Shown one piece after another: positions 21,963 to 33,492 of a stretch of 64,000 nt of DNA. The DNA is from Megalopta genalis. Taxonomy: Eukaryota > Arthropoda > Insecta > Hymenoptera > Halictidae. The notes beneath the pieces were generated by a model. It saw nothing but the letters and a program-made list of their open reading frames with translations, was not told where the DNA came from and made no database searches. The stretch spans positions 1,179,501 through 1,243,500 of the forward strand of contig NW_027476113.1 of NCBI RefSeq assembly GCF_051020955.1, in the 5' to 3' direction. Every line of letters begins with the position of its first letter. The first letter of the stretch is position 1. The position numbers and the translations under genes are program-made.

Positions 21963-22035
21963 TTACAAAAGATAAAAGGTAACATTTTCTATTATTCCAA
22001 ACATGACTAGACATATAAGTCAACATAATAAAAAA

Positions 22036-23082
22036 CAGGGAGAATGTGAATGTGATTGTTATTATTGGGTATGGGCCTTGAGAAATGAAAGAAAGTGAGG
22101 AGAGTTCGTCGGAGCGTGTGCAGTTTCAAATGTTATTCTTTTGATTAGAATACGTAATTTCTGTTCACAATTTCGTTACTGTGAAAAATCATATCTTGCG
22201 GTTCTTCTTGAAGTTCTTTCGTTTCTTCATTTACGTTTCTTCTTTCTTCCTCCTGAGAGCCTAATAAAAATTGTGTGACATGTATCGGGGTGCATCGTTC
22301 TCCTATAACCGTACTTATAATGTCTAGTTAATCATGTTCAAGCTTTCTCGTGTCTGATTGAATGGAATGAGCATTTTTATATAATAATCCTTCCATTCCG
22401 AAAAGCGATGAAACGTATAAAAGAGCCTTAGAAATAGTAAGGAATTTAAAATTAGTTAATGACAGTATAAGACGAGGCTTGAAGTTTATCACGGAATGTA
22501 ATAGCTTATTATATATAACGAAAAATGAATATAATAAACAATTTATTTTACAAGTATTAGAAGATTATCGGTGACGTCATCCAGATGCCAGCAAATCAAT
22601 CTGAATAAAAGCCGTATATTGACCAGTATGTAACATTTTATAAGATATTTCAATTAATTTTATTATAACGTATAATTTTAAATTAAGTCACGATAATATT
22701 ATATACATGTAAGATTACATTTTCATTATAAAAAATATTTAGTACCGCCTCTAAAACAGTGGTACACATTTATATTAAAATTAACGTACATAATAGAAAT
22801 TTCAAATCTTTGAACCCGATGCGACACGGGTTACCGTTATCCAGTCGCTTTGAAATTTTACGTACATTATTTTTTCACCCTCAGAAATCATTTTTGTTGT
22901 TACATAGCATATTATAAACAAAAAAAATCAATCATAAAAAATGTTTACCTTGAATGAATATCTAATAAGAAAATACGTACAACTCTAAAAATCCTCCACG
23001 GTATGATACTTCTTAAAACATTCCGGCAGAAGCTACTTTACCTTTCGCGCATTCTCACTTCGTTTCGCTTCGAATTTTATGT
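22036..23082. other. No gene seen
   Basis: AT-rich sequence between the inner edge of the IR1 left arm and the piggyBac relic. Nothing recognisable. Confidence 0.4.
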
Positions 23083-24448
23083 TTATGTATGAGCTTGGTG
23101 TCGAAGAGGTGTTTCAACTGATCTAGATTTTCCACGCATTTTGTAGTCCGGTAATTCGACAATTTGTAAAATTGCTTCTGCTATATTTATACCGTAATCA
23201 ACATAAGTCTCCCTTTTCCAACTGTGAATAGCTTTATGCATAATGTAGGTATTGAACAGAGCCATATCTGACATGCAAAAGAAAAGTTTTCGGTATCCTT
23301 CGATGACTTTTTTCATGATTCGGAAACAGGCAAACAACTGATCTTGATGATCAACTGCACCCATAACCTTGTTATATTCCAGGATACATTTAGGCTTCAT
23401 TACTTTCTGTAATTCTTTGTTTGATTACTCGACCATCTCTGCAGTTTCGTGTTTCATTGATATCATATACACGTCGCGCTTGTCCTTCCACCTCACAGCT
23501 ATCAAATTATTGCAACATCTTCATATACATTCGCCTTTCTTCAAAATATGCTTTTGATTGGCGTTTGGCATATTTTTCCTGTTCTTGCGCACTGTCTCGA
23601 TTACGTTTGCTTTTTTCTGGTGTAATTTTTAAAAACAGATTTGGCGAAGAGTACCAGTTATCCAGAGACAAAGTATATTCCTTGTTTATTATAAATTTTG
23701 ACAGCTCTATCACAACGTTCTCTAACGCACTATCATTTCGATCAATTTTGTACTGGCCAGTATATATTTTAAATCCGTGACAGAAACCGGTACTTGCCTC
23801 GTACAATTTGTAAATTTTTAATACAAATCAGGCTCTTTTGGATGGATTGAATTGTTTGTACGCTAAACGCTCTTTATATTTCATTAAGGATTCGTCTATA
23901 CTGACATATTCATTGGGTGTGTAAATTTCTTTAAATTTTTCATTCCAAAGGTTGATGATAGCTTTTATCTTTAGAAGTCGGTGATTACTATCAGCAGTTT
24001 CATTATCAGAGAAATGTAAAAATCTCGAAATTTGCCGAAATCTCTTAAAAGGCAACGTTTGTCTAAATATTGGCGTTTCTACTACAGCTCTTCTAGTTCA
24101 ATACAGTTAAATATTTGATTTTTTTCACTTGACCTATCAAAATTCACAGTGCATAATGGGCCTTTATTTCATCTAAGATAACAGAATACCAAGTGTCGTC
24201 CACATGCCGTCTTTTCGCTCGTCGTGAATTGTCTGATGTGCGAAGCGATTTGTTTTCATGGTCAGCATTTCCCGAAACTTGTTATCAAATGTAATAAAAA
24301 ATAGGTCTAACATTGTTGGATTCTCGCTTAAATTATTTAAAATAGACGCTTTTATTCCATGATGTTCAGAATACTTCCAAACTATTGGTGTGTTTTTTAC
24401 TTTCTGGCAAATCCATGATTGTCGTACCTTTCTCTTCACTACTCCCAA
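23083..24448 (-). pseudogene. piggyBac-like transposase relic
   Basis: Minus-strand pieces in order: PTMLDLFFITFDNKFREML and KTNRFAHQ (24173-24448, N-terminal conserved part); RQISRFLHFSDN and YVSIDESLMKYKERLAYKQF (23828-24055, first catalytic Asp); YTLSLDNWYSSPNLF (23507-23806, second Asp); CILEYNKVMGAVDHQDQL and YRKLFFCMSDMALFNTYIM (23083-23400, third Asp). Family knowledge: cut-and-paste transposase with a D,D,D centre acting at TTAA. The catalytic residues are still readable, but at least three frame breaks and stops separate the pieces. I found no clear terminal repeats. Distinct from the piggyBac at 48789-51293. Confidence 0.85.
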
Positions 24449-24728
24449 CTATAATCATACGCCTTACACGCTTTGTGATTGGCGCAAACACGTTACTATC
24501 ACTGGATTCGTATTTTGCATTTTGTAGGGATTTCTTAAATTTTAATAACTAAACTGCTTTGTAACAACAATTATAAGAATCGCGACTAACTCTCGTTCGC
24601 GAGCCTGGCTCGTGATATTCATTTTTGATAAGCGATGGTAATATACAACGAATTTGTACAAGAAAACTGTTGTGGAAAAGACCAAGAATCTTTTTTTCAG
24701 GTTTAACGTCGCATCGACCTTCATGTCA

Positions 24729-24960
24729 TTAGCGACGGTTTATTGTCCTGTTTCTTGTTTTTATTTCTTGGTAGATGTTGGTTTCCTTTAGGAATTTTAC
24801 GACGGGTAGTATCTTGTATTTTTGTCTTGATATTTCGTATTTTCTGCATTCGAAAAGGACGTGGTTGGTCGACATAGTTTGGTTGCACGTGTTGCAAAAG
24901 GGTGGTTCTGTTCGTTTGATTAATCTTTTTTTAATGTTATTAGAGCAGAGATCTTGAAAT
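24729..24960 (-). pseudogene. Jockey/I-type non-LTR retrotransposon ORF2 C-terminus
   Basis: The minus strand reads PPFCNTCNQTMSTNHVLFEC then RKYEISRQKYKILPVVKFLK and stops at about 24731. The CxxC...HxxxxC pattern is the Cys-His finger at the end of non-LTR polymerases. The rest of ORF2 (endonuclease and RT) is absent here, so this is a deletion derivative joined to the ORF1 relic upstream. Confidence 0.7.
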
Positions 24961-25189
24961 TCAAGTCGCTAATTTTATTGGGTTGATATGACTTTCTTCT
25001 GATGTTATAGATAGCGGTCTCTTATTCTCCGTTTTGTTTGTGTTGGATTCTTCTGTCTCTATTTCCATTGTATTTGTCCTGCCTTCTTGATATTCGACAA
25101 TACGTAGACCGATATGAATATATCATTGATGATTGATACGTTAATGCGGGGGGAGGGGATTTATATTCGGATCGGTTTGGGAACCGTTT

Positions 25190-26080
25190 TCGTTCGTGTT
25201 TGTATTGTTAGGACATTGCTTATAGCTTGATTGATTACAATTGAAGCAGATCTGTTTCTCTGAAGTGGTGAATATTCAGAGACTTGTTATAAACAAGTTT
25301 GTAGACTTGTATTCTTCTGAAACTTAATATGTTTGCAAAATCTGGGTCTGTGATTACTGCTTTCAAGTACAGTGACTCGCATTAATATTCGGACACGATA
25401 TTATTATAAAAATTATTACTCCCTTTTATTATTTATGATAGTATTATTGAATCAATAGTTTTCTCATATAATAAAGCACTTCTTATAGTTAGTAGAAACA
25501 TAAATTTTTTGTTTATTTATTGCGCATATTCTTTTGTATAATAAGCAAATCTGTTTGTCAGTAGAGGCACAAATTCTGTGTAGGGTATCGTCAAAATTAA
25601 TTAAGAATGTGCTTGGAAATTTGTTCAGGACGTCGATATCGACGTATACTTGACGTCTGAAGCTGCACAAATTCAGGGTCAGATATCTCTGCTCTGGTCG
25701 GTTATTCTTGAGCAGAGTTTGATGTTATTGGTTCTAAATGCATCTTCAATTACTGAATTTGGGATGATCGATGCTACATTTGACAGCTCGATACGTTGGG
25801 TCGGCGAAATCATAGGACGGATTTCAATATTTGTGTTGCTGATGGTAATTGATTTAAATATTGCTGTTATGTTGCTGACAGTTTCTTTGTTATCTAGGTA
25901 TGTGCATACCCTACCGTTTGAAATTCTCGATATGTATTTGATAGATCTGGGGCCTATTATCTTTCCTATGGCTAATGCATAGTCCCTGACGGTAATACCA
26001 TCTACAGCATGCAGTATTATGGCTTGGTCCTTGGTTGAGGCGTATTCTCGTTTGGCATTTTCGTAGGAGGTGACTGACAT
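25190..26080 (-). pseudogene. Non-LTR retrotransposon ORF1 (gag-like) relic
   Basis: Starts MSVTSYENAKREYASTKDQA and shows KYISRISNGRVCTYLDNKE, SPTQRIELSNVASIIPNSV and IEDAFRTNNIKL, an RRM-like gag domain found in ant non-LTR elements. A zinc-knuckle-like CFNCNQSSYKQC is readable at about 25215-25250. A Tc1-type fragment (25370-25555) interrupts it: LSFRRQVYV-like text is found on both sides. ORF1 proteins bind element RNA. Frame breaks and the insertion make it non-functional. Confidence 0.7.
25370..25555 (+). mobile_element. Tc1-type transposon end fragment
   Basis: CAGTGACTCGCATTAATATT and the following 180 bp match 35840-36015. Only this end is present. It sits inside the ORF1 relic. Similar ATTAATATTCGGAC termini recur at 43650. 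Confidence 0.65.
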
Positions 26081-26323
26081 AGTTTTGTTGTTGGCTCGGT
26101 TTCTTGAACTATTGGGGAGTTGGGAAGGATTCCTGTAGTCAGGATCTCATCCCAGATCTGGTCGCTCTACATTTGTATCATGATACTGTAGGAAATGAAT
26201 CGGCAAATTTATTATTCTGAGTCGAAGTTTTAAATTGTTTATTTCACAAAGGCTCGGCTCGAATAAACATCGTAATGTATTAAACAATCTTCTTATCGAT
26301 CGCATCTCACAGCTAACACGATT

Positions 26324-26359
26324 CATTCTACAGTTCGGCCAATCCTGAACTGTAGAATG
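26324..26359. repeat. 13-bp perfect hairpin
   Basis: CATTCTACAGTTC at 26324-26336 pairs with 26347-26359 across a 10-base loop. No context suggests a role. The region 26100-26530 around it has no gene. Confidence 0.4.
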
Positions 26360-26536
26360 ACCATCCATGGTCACCAAAGAATCACAACTTTATTTCCAAG
26401 AGTTAGATCTTAAAAAATATACAATTCATATTACACAAAACGTAAATAAGAAATAATAAAAATAAGTCTTACGGAATGCAACAAATACGCATACAAACAC
26501 ACACAAACTTAAACTTATTCACAATGCGGTATCGTT

Positions 26537-27490
26537 TTAGTTTTCGAACAATCTGACACAATGCTTCATTTCAAACTCTGTCAAATTTCGAATCACTTCT
26601 TCAGATCTTGTCGATCTACAAGCAAACAGTCTAACGAATTTGGTATAAACCCATCCACTACTGCCAAAACATATATAAAACCTTTTCCACACTTCTCCGT
26701 AATGATCCACATGAATTGTCTGAAATGGTAGGTCACCTTTAGGTAAACTATGCAAAAACCTCTCCTGTCTACCACTAATTAGCTAAAATTCAATACATTT
26801 CAAACAATTGTTAATATATTGTTTAATCTTTTGTCGCATTTCCGGAAACCAGTATATTTGTCTTATGTCATCGATGACTTTGTCAATACCTACATGCCCC
26901 AAATTGTCATGAGCCTAATAATTTATATATACTTATATATTATTTAATTTATATATATTTATATATATTTATATAATTGTCATTAGCCTAATAATATTAT
27001 TTTCTAAACACGCGGGTACGTAAAATAACAATTTATCATTATTAATTTTTCTATTTTCCTATAAACTAACCGTCCCTTAATTCATAATGTTTTTCCTCGC
27101 TTGTTTCCAATCTATTTCTTAATCCACGAATCGTATGGTCTTGATATTGTTTAATTGACAATGTCTCTTCTAAAGTATTAGGTACCAATACTGCGTCAAG
27201 ATATCTTAGCTCGCGACTCATTTGAGTCACTCGAGCGTCCCGGTGAAATGTCGGGTCGCACATTGTTGCTTTTAATCCTGAGCTCCTTAAACCGGTGGTA
27301 CACGCAAACGTTCTTGAGTAATATCCTACCACTAAGCTTGTTCGACCACGGACCGTAAGTCCACAATGTTGAATCCTTCGGCGATGATGTATCGTGCACG
27401 TGATTTCTTCTGCATCCCTGCCTCGATGATGAAATGCTTTCTGACAATGAATATGGGTTTGAGATTTTTCGGGCATTTCTTGCATAATCT
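26537..27490 (-). pseudogene. Ty3/gypsy pol relic (RNase H to integrase)
   Basis: Minus-strand pieces: VVGYYSRTFA (RNase H, about 27300-27330), an RVTQMSRELRYLDAVLV linker, ELRDG and LVYRK (about 27050), an integrase zinc-binding region at 26770-26920 with GHVGIDKVI, IYWFPEMRQKIKQYI and CLKC, then SLPKGDLPFQTIHVDHYG (26690-26750) with the first catalytic Asp. The core after it is truncated. A 75-bp AT-rich repeat block at about 26925-27000 interrupts the zinc-binding region, and several frame changes are present. Gypsy integrases join element cDNA to the host chromosome; this one is dead. Confidence 0.7.
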
Positions 27491-27915
27491 TCATTTCGTC
27501 GACTCCTGCGTTGCGCATCATTTTTGTTCCTACAGCTTGTTTACTTCTGAAAAAATACAAACATGCAAAATATATAAACATGTGCTAGAAAAGAACTATG
27601 TATTGCGTAGCAGTTTTTAAAAAATTCGGATCTATCAGGGACGGTGGTGGATTGTTGTTATACTAATTGACCGCGAACTAATTCGTAGCACACGATCCAT
27701 TTTTTTATTCGATTGGATTTCACACCTCGTACCCAATTCATAATCGATTCGATTTCATCAAAATTCAATTCATGGCCGATATAGGTGTACTCTATTATTA
27801 TCACTTTTCTTTTACTCATTATATCATTACCAAGTGTATTCAGAGTTAATAGTACATATATTTATTAAAAGGACAACCAATAGTAGTAGTAGTAGTAATA
27901 GTTGTAATCTAAAAT

Positions 27916-28223
27916 TGTTGAAAAAGTAACTGTAGTCTCGAACAAAAATTAATTTATAGTTTACTTGGGACTGAAGTGCGAAATTATCAGATTTCATTGC
28001 GCTGGTGTCTTAAGCGCGCACAGGCGGTAATATAAACTGTAACTTATAAATACACACCGCGATACACACATTATCGCCGGTGGTCGCTCAGTCGTTCGTG
28101 CATAACGTACATATATCTTCTTTAAAATAAAAATTATAATAAAAGTTTTAGTAAAACTTTGTACAGTTTACTTTGTACGTTGTACAGTTTATTTGATAAA
28201 TAATCCAAGCCATAATCCCAATA
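27916..28223 (+). mobile_element. Solo copia LTR
   Basis: Starts TGTTGAAAAAGTAAC and ends AATCCCAATA, with a perfect duplication AAAAT at 27911-27915 and 28224-28228. It is the best-preserved copy (308 bp) of the LTR family of the old copia at 849-6677, and it defines the ends of that family. Confidence 0.85.
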
Positions 28224-28228
28224 AAAAT

Positions 28229-29699
28229 AAATAATTAAATAATGAATTTTTAAAAACAAAGTTACAATTTTCTTCCTCTGTCATAATTCTTCGTCATCCT
28301 CATTATACAATAAATAATCATCTTTTCAAAAAATTTGTGTTTCCTCCTCTAACATAACCCTGCTTCATCCCTTCCATGTGTTATTCATTTCTGTTCGGGG
28401 CTGGAACTATCCCAGAATGGGAGACTGTTAGTCGGAATGGTTGAACCTAAATAAACGATTAAATACATGTAAACACGTCGAGTCTTTATTACAGAATCGC
28501 AGACGCGATCAACAAATAAATGGTTTTAAGTATATACTTGATGAGAAAAATTCTCGGTCTACGTGGATGGCACAAGATGGAAAAAAACAATTGGTCCCAA
28601 ATGGTAGTCGCTACTTTAGCATAAACGAAGTACATATAGGGGAGGGGGAGGATACTGGCCTAATTATTGGCACACGTGTATTGTGCTGTGATCAGCGAAT
28701 TATGCCTCGTATTTGCATGTTACTTGCGCGGTTTTATTCAGTAATTTACGTATATTAGCCGTGGCGTAATAATACAGAGCTAATAAGTAAGGTAAGAAAT
28801 TTATTATGCTTGATTACCAATGAACGACTGTTTTATTACTCTTTTATACCTTTTGTCATTGTGGCGTACGTGATCGAATGCATGTACAATTATAACGGCG
28901 TACATGATAGCGCAGGTAAAAGGGATCGGATGTCCGAAAGATAGGCTGATCGAATGCGTCTCAGGTGGTCTCGCCTGGCACTCTACCCGAACGAATTTTC
29001 CTGCGTCATGAATCGAATTCCCGAATATCATGCATTATGTCGGGTGGTCTGCCTAGGAGCCTGTAAAATCCCGGAGTTGGCCTCATTTTCCAGCTTAACC
29101 ACCGGTCAAAACGGGAACAACGTCAAAGCATTTTTGTTTCATATTTAAAGTGCCTTATCATTTCGTCCACACAAAATTTCACTTTTTTGCATAAATAACA
29201 AATAAATCGAACGATTTATTTCATTTCTTCATGTATTACGTCAAAAATACTACCATATTGTGACGTGTATTCATTTTCCATGTATATGAACAAATAGGTG
29301 TTCATCCTCAGAAATATTGAGGTTCCTTATCATTTTGTCCGCCAGAGTATTTGTAGGATTGGGATGGGCGTATTCGAAGTATAACTTTAATGACGAAATA
29401 ATTTAATAAAAATGTAAAAATGTAAAGATATAAAAATGGTACAATGGTCATGTGTACATTCACGATCGAAACTGATACATATCTGCGGTGTCTCCGCGAT
29501 CTTCTTTTATTTCTTCCTGGACACGTTCCTGGAATGCTGGAGAATGATCGCGACGTTCTGTTTCTTTCGGTTCAATATTTCCGAAGCTCTCGATCCTCCG
29601 GGATGCTTCGTTGCAGCATCGGTATCGCCGGTCTCGTTAGCCAATATCAGCCGATTACGATGCATCTGAAACAATAGTATAAGAATGCCCGTAAGGATG
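28229..29699. other. No gene seen
   Basis: AT-rich start, then sequence with an AATAAACG signal near 28450 that looks like an LTR fragment. CCTTATCATTTCGTCC at about 29153 and CCTTATCATTTTGTCC at about 29325 are short repeats of a mariner-like terminus. Overlapping open frames at 29436-29677 are not convincing. Confidence 0.35.
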
Positions 29700-30193
29700 C
29701 CAAATGAAAGGTAACGTAACGACCTTTGAGGTCCATTTATACAAACGTCACCGCGGGTACATCGTAAAACTCACACCAACAGATCAGTACGGTCCACAGA
29801 CATGGCCTCGCCGTAAGACGGCCGGGCTGACGGAAAAGTGTTGTTCTGAACTACATCTGACCGTTACCAGACCGGATGACGAGGTCCTAACCTCGCTATT
29901 AAACTAAAAGAAGAATGGATTCTACTCAGCTACATCGGAAGCTAGGCTAATCCTCTCGACTTGTTTTTATAGTTGTTGACAATCGACGACTATAATTCCG
30001 TATCGGTACACGGCTGGCGACGTTTTCATCAGCGAAGTTTGCTGTACACGTGAAAATAGTAAAAGAATAAAGTCATTTCCAGGCTTATAAACATCAGGGA
30101 AGATATTTCTCACCTAAATATTAGATATTTCTCACATCTGAAAGCGGACAGTTCGAATGGATATTTGATCGCCGACCGTGTGTCGCTGCAAGG
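29700..30193 (-). mobile_element. Probable gypsy-type LTR, minus orientation
   Basis: On the minus strand it starts TGCAGCGACACACGGTCGGC at 30193, like the LTR at 9703. ACTGTCCGCTTTCAGATGT follows in the same relative place. A TATA-like box (AACTATAAAAACAAG) lies at about 29955-29970. The far end and any duplication are not clear. Confidence 0.45.
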
Positions 30194-31577
30194 CATTCCT
30201 GTTTCTTATAAGTTTCTTGATAAACTATTTTTCGCTTGTAGACATTTAAATTACAGACAGGCTGTGGATATTATTTCTCACAAACCAGGTATGTATTGTG
30301 AAAGGGATGACTGATATGCTATTTTTGAATGTATTACTTTACGAATGGAATGGAGCCGTTCTTCATTGAATAAGAATTTCATTGGCAGAAGTTGACGTTC
30401 CCATTACGACAGTTCTAGGTACTAAGTATTTTTTTACAATAGCAGTTAATGGTTGCTGTATCATATGATTCTAGGTAACTCATATTTAACAGACAGTTAT
30501 TTTTATATTTTTAGGTCAATAACTCGCAGGGTACCTTATCACTTTAACAGCTATCCTAACAGCTACCTGCGATGAATGCTCAGTCAAGTGTTTTAGTGCA
30601 TTGTATAATAATTAAATGTAGAGCTCGAAATGTCGACTAAAAACGCCAATGCCGCGACATTTTGAAGTCGGAAACGATTGTCCTCGTTACTGCAACATGG
30701 CTACTTTGGGGTACTGCCGATCTTACGATAATTTCTTATGTTTATTCTCAATTGATCTAATATATTCAAGATATATAACAGAATGCTTCAGGAAACATAG
30801 TGTCACAGAACGAAAACCATTTTATTTGACTAGTTCCCTTCACCTGTAATTTTCACAACCGAATCAGAAGTTTAACATCCTAAGATTTATGAAATGCGGA
30901 AACTAGCTTCTTAAATTTCTAATAATGGTTTGACGTCATTTTGCCCTATGAATCAGGTTGCAAATAAAGACGAAAAAGATACAAAAATCATGCTTTCCAA
31001 AACAAAAGAATAAACTATTATATCTATAAAACTCGACAAAATTACAGAAAAATAATAAATAATCCACTGCCTAGATACATTTACGTCTTGTTTTAAGTTT
31101 TCATGTCTTTTTTTATGTGTGCGTTGTGATTACAGAGCCCTCTTATGACAAACTGCGTATTGCATTTAACGTTAATTTCTTGGTCTGTGAAATGTATGGA
31201 CACTGCACGTAATTTTCTTTCCTTTTTTAAAATAATATTGCAAGTACTGAAACATGTATAATAAGTTATGATACCTAAAGCTCATACAATTTTCGAAGTT
31301 TAGTATTTACCTAGAACTGATTACATCAAATTAGATCTAATTAGATCAGTGCACAGAAATCGACACACGGTAACTAGATGAGTGATCAGAAATTGGCACA
31401 TGGTAATTAGAAAAGGCTCAGTTACTGGCACATAGTAATTAACTTTTCATTTTTTAAGAGCGCAGTAATTCGATCGAAAACTGATTTTTATATTAGATTT
31501 TGTTAATTATTTTGTGTTCTTTATATATTTCGGTTATCATAAAATTTGTATTTATATTATATAATAGACATCAATGT

Positions 31578-32039
31578 TAGAGGTGTGCGAGTACGGGATC
31601 TTGAAACTTTCAAGTTTTCCGAAAATGTTTAGGACTTCTTAAAATACTTCAGATTACATCTTTTTTTTAATACGGTCCTAGTTAAAAATTTTTGATTTCC
31701 ATTGTTGCAGTTTATTTTGCAAAATTTTATATTTTTTAACAAACCAGAAAAGTAAGATATGTATAGTTTGATTTAAAATTCTCTACGTATGACAGTATGT
31801 AATAGCTTGGTTCTCTCGATTGCAACGATATTTCCAATTGTTGAAAACATCTTTTCGCTAGTCAATTGTGTACTAGGTACGGCGATGTGTCGTTTTGTAA
31901 TAATTGGTAGCATAGGAAATCGAATGTTTTCAGGAATCTTGAATATTGTCGTCCCGATCTCGTCCCGACCCGATACACATCTTCTCATCCCGTTCCAAGC
32001 ATCGGGTTTCGGGAAATCTCGAGTTCACGCACACCACTA
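31578..32039 (-). mobile_element. hAT deletion derivative with C-terminal transposase remnant
   Basis: Ends TAGAGGTGTGCGAGTACGGG (left) and, on the minus strand, TAGTGGTGTGCGTGAACTCG (right) are imperfect inverted repeats. The flanks ATCAATGT and ATCAACAT fit the 8-bp duplication typical of hAT. On the minus strand 31773-31988 encodes the hAT dimerisation domain: VPSTQLTSEKMFSTIGN then IERTKLL. The rest of the transposase is deleted, so it cannot move on its own. It lies in the IR2 left arm only. Confidence 0.75.
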
Positions 32040-32133
32040 ATCAACATATATTTTAAATATTTTAAGAATTGCGATAAGGGTTAAGAAAACCATTTAATTT
32101 GTCGAAAACTTAGGACGACACTTTAATGAACAC

Positions 32134-32622
32134 TGTTGCGCACGGCACGAAATCACCGCCGGAAGTCGTGAGGAGACGACAACGATTTATTTGTTGGACT
32201 CCGCAGTCCTCGTTTACAATTCTTAGAGCACGAATTTGTTACGAAGTGAAGCACGGCTTCACTGAGACTATGAAATGGAAGCACGGCTTCGTATGGGCGC
32301 ATGGGCGCTGAATAATACTGGTCTATAAGCGATAACGTTGTCTACCAAAAATCCCCCGTTATCAAATTTGCGGCAGTATATATAGACACCTGGCCGATGT
32401 TCAAGGAGAAGCATCGTCAGGCGTCGAAGGCCGGGTCATTGCCTCCTAAGGCAAAACGCCGCGTGTTTACAATGGCCGAGGCGAGCGTCTGACGGTCGGG
32501 CCAACGCACGTCGATCGTGTTATTGTCTTGCCGCCTCGCCGTTTTTGTCGAATAAACAGCGAGACGGCGTACATCGAATGTCGAACGTGCGTTGACCCGC
32601 GGTCCGCGATTCGGCCGGAACA
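32134..32622 (+). mobile_element. Solo LTR (gypsy or BEL type)
   Basis: Starts TGTTGCGCACGG and ends GGCCGGAACA, with AACAC on both sides (32129-32133 and 32623-32627). IR2 homology continues from CTTTAATGAACAC to ACACAGTAAAT across it, which shows the empty site. It has a TATA-like CAGTATATATAGAC at about 32370 and a polyadenylation signal AATAAAC at about 32552. Confidence 0.8.
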
Positions 32623-32677
32623 AACACAGTAAATAACCCACTTACCCTAGTAAATAAATATAGAAAAGAAAGAATAT

Positions 32678-33010
32678 TGCACCGAGTGGCAGACCAAAAA
32701 AATTAACAGTACAAAAACATGAAATTCTTAGGATTATTAAAAAGAAGCCAGATATAAGTGCGTCTGAGATTGTATCAAAAGTCCAGGAACGAAATAAAAA
32801 TCAAATGCATACAAGAACGATTCAGATTACATTGGGCAGGATTTAAAAGCAAAATTGTGAGGAAGCAACCGTACATCAGTGAAGTGAATAAAACAAAGAG
32901 AGTGGAATTTGCGAAGCAAATCTCTCTCTGAGTCGGAGAATTAGTGTTTATAGACGAAATAATGGGTAAACACTTGAATTTTGACATATGAAAGGAAAAT
33001 TAGCAAAAAA
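32678..33010 (+). pseudogene. Tc1-like transposase fragment
   Basis: Reads APSGRPKKLTVQKHEILRII then KKKPDISASEIVSKVQERNK and HTRTIQ, the paired-type DNA-binding helices of Tc1 transposases, then in another frame LHWAGFKSKIVRKQPYIS and VFIDE, close to the first catalytic Asp. The rest of the DDE domain is missing and the frame changes once near 32820. Confidence 0.7.
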
Positions 33011-33385
33011 GTGCGGGTTAATTAGGAATGGGAATGACATACTATTTTTAATGGGATAACGATTCGTAACTTGCGGCTGATATGGTACGTCAATGACTTT
33101 TATGTAATACTATATGACTCCTATCGAGTGATCCATCCATGTAAATCGGGGATTGAAATTATCGAGCATGCAGCATTGTTAGTAGACGTAGCCTCGCGCT
33201 ACACTTGCGTCTACTTGAACATACTCGAACGACAGTGCTCGACAAGACATTCTGCAAGTCAGACGTTTGTTTCATGTCACCACACTCTTATATATGTATT
33301 TGTTGTTTGTAAGGAATTTATATGTTACGACCAACCTGTTCACGAAAAAGGCTACGCAAGGAGTGAGGACAAGCGACGCATGTGC

Positions 33386-33492
33386 GAGAGTCCCGCACAG
33401 CGACGTGGCGCGTCTAGCGGGTGAAAAAGTTATAATGTTCAAAATTATAACGTTCACGCGGTGGACGCGCCACACCGCTGTGCGGGACTCTC
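33386..33492. repeat. Long 107-bp hairpin (foldback)
   Basis: GAGAGTCCCGCACAGCG at 33386 pairs with its complement ending at 33492, and pairing continues with few mismatches through GTGGCGCGTC and into ATTATAA near the centre, about 50 bp per arm. It could be a tiny foldback MITE or a pre-miRNA-like hairpin. No gene is seen in 33010-33385. Confidence 0.6.

Larger units (their letters stand above)
11872..22035. repeat. Left arm of a ~3.9-kb inverted repeat (IR1), with two insertions
   Basis: Reverse-complement homology to 52040-55985 runs from the outer edge (AGCAGCGATAAAAATAGC versus its complement near 55975) to the inner edge (GTCAACATAATAAAAAACA near 22015). The arm is interrupted by copia at 15506-20696 (plus its duplication) and a GC-rich block at 20904-21962; without these its length is about 3.9 kb, equal to the right arm. 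In an 83-bp stretch near the inner end I count 6 mismatches between arms. Apart from the relics listed separately, the arm holds no recognisable gene. Confidence 0.85.
30950..32660. repeat. Left arm of inner inverted repeat (IR2)
   Basis: Reverse-complement homology to 39470-42795: for example, CAAAAATCATGCTTTCC (30990), TTAGATCAGTGCACAGA (31340), TCGATCGAAAACT (31470) and GACGACACTTTAATG (32113) all have counterparts in inverted order on the right. The arm is interrupted by a hAT derivative (31578-32039) and a solo LTR (32134-32622); without them it is about 0.75 kb. The stretch 30200-30950 outside it has no gene. Confidence 0.7.

Noticed and set aside
29436..29677. Two overlapping open frames of 77 codons
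   Set aside because: Overlap in two frames, no known motif and no supporting context.
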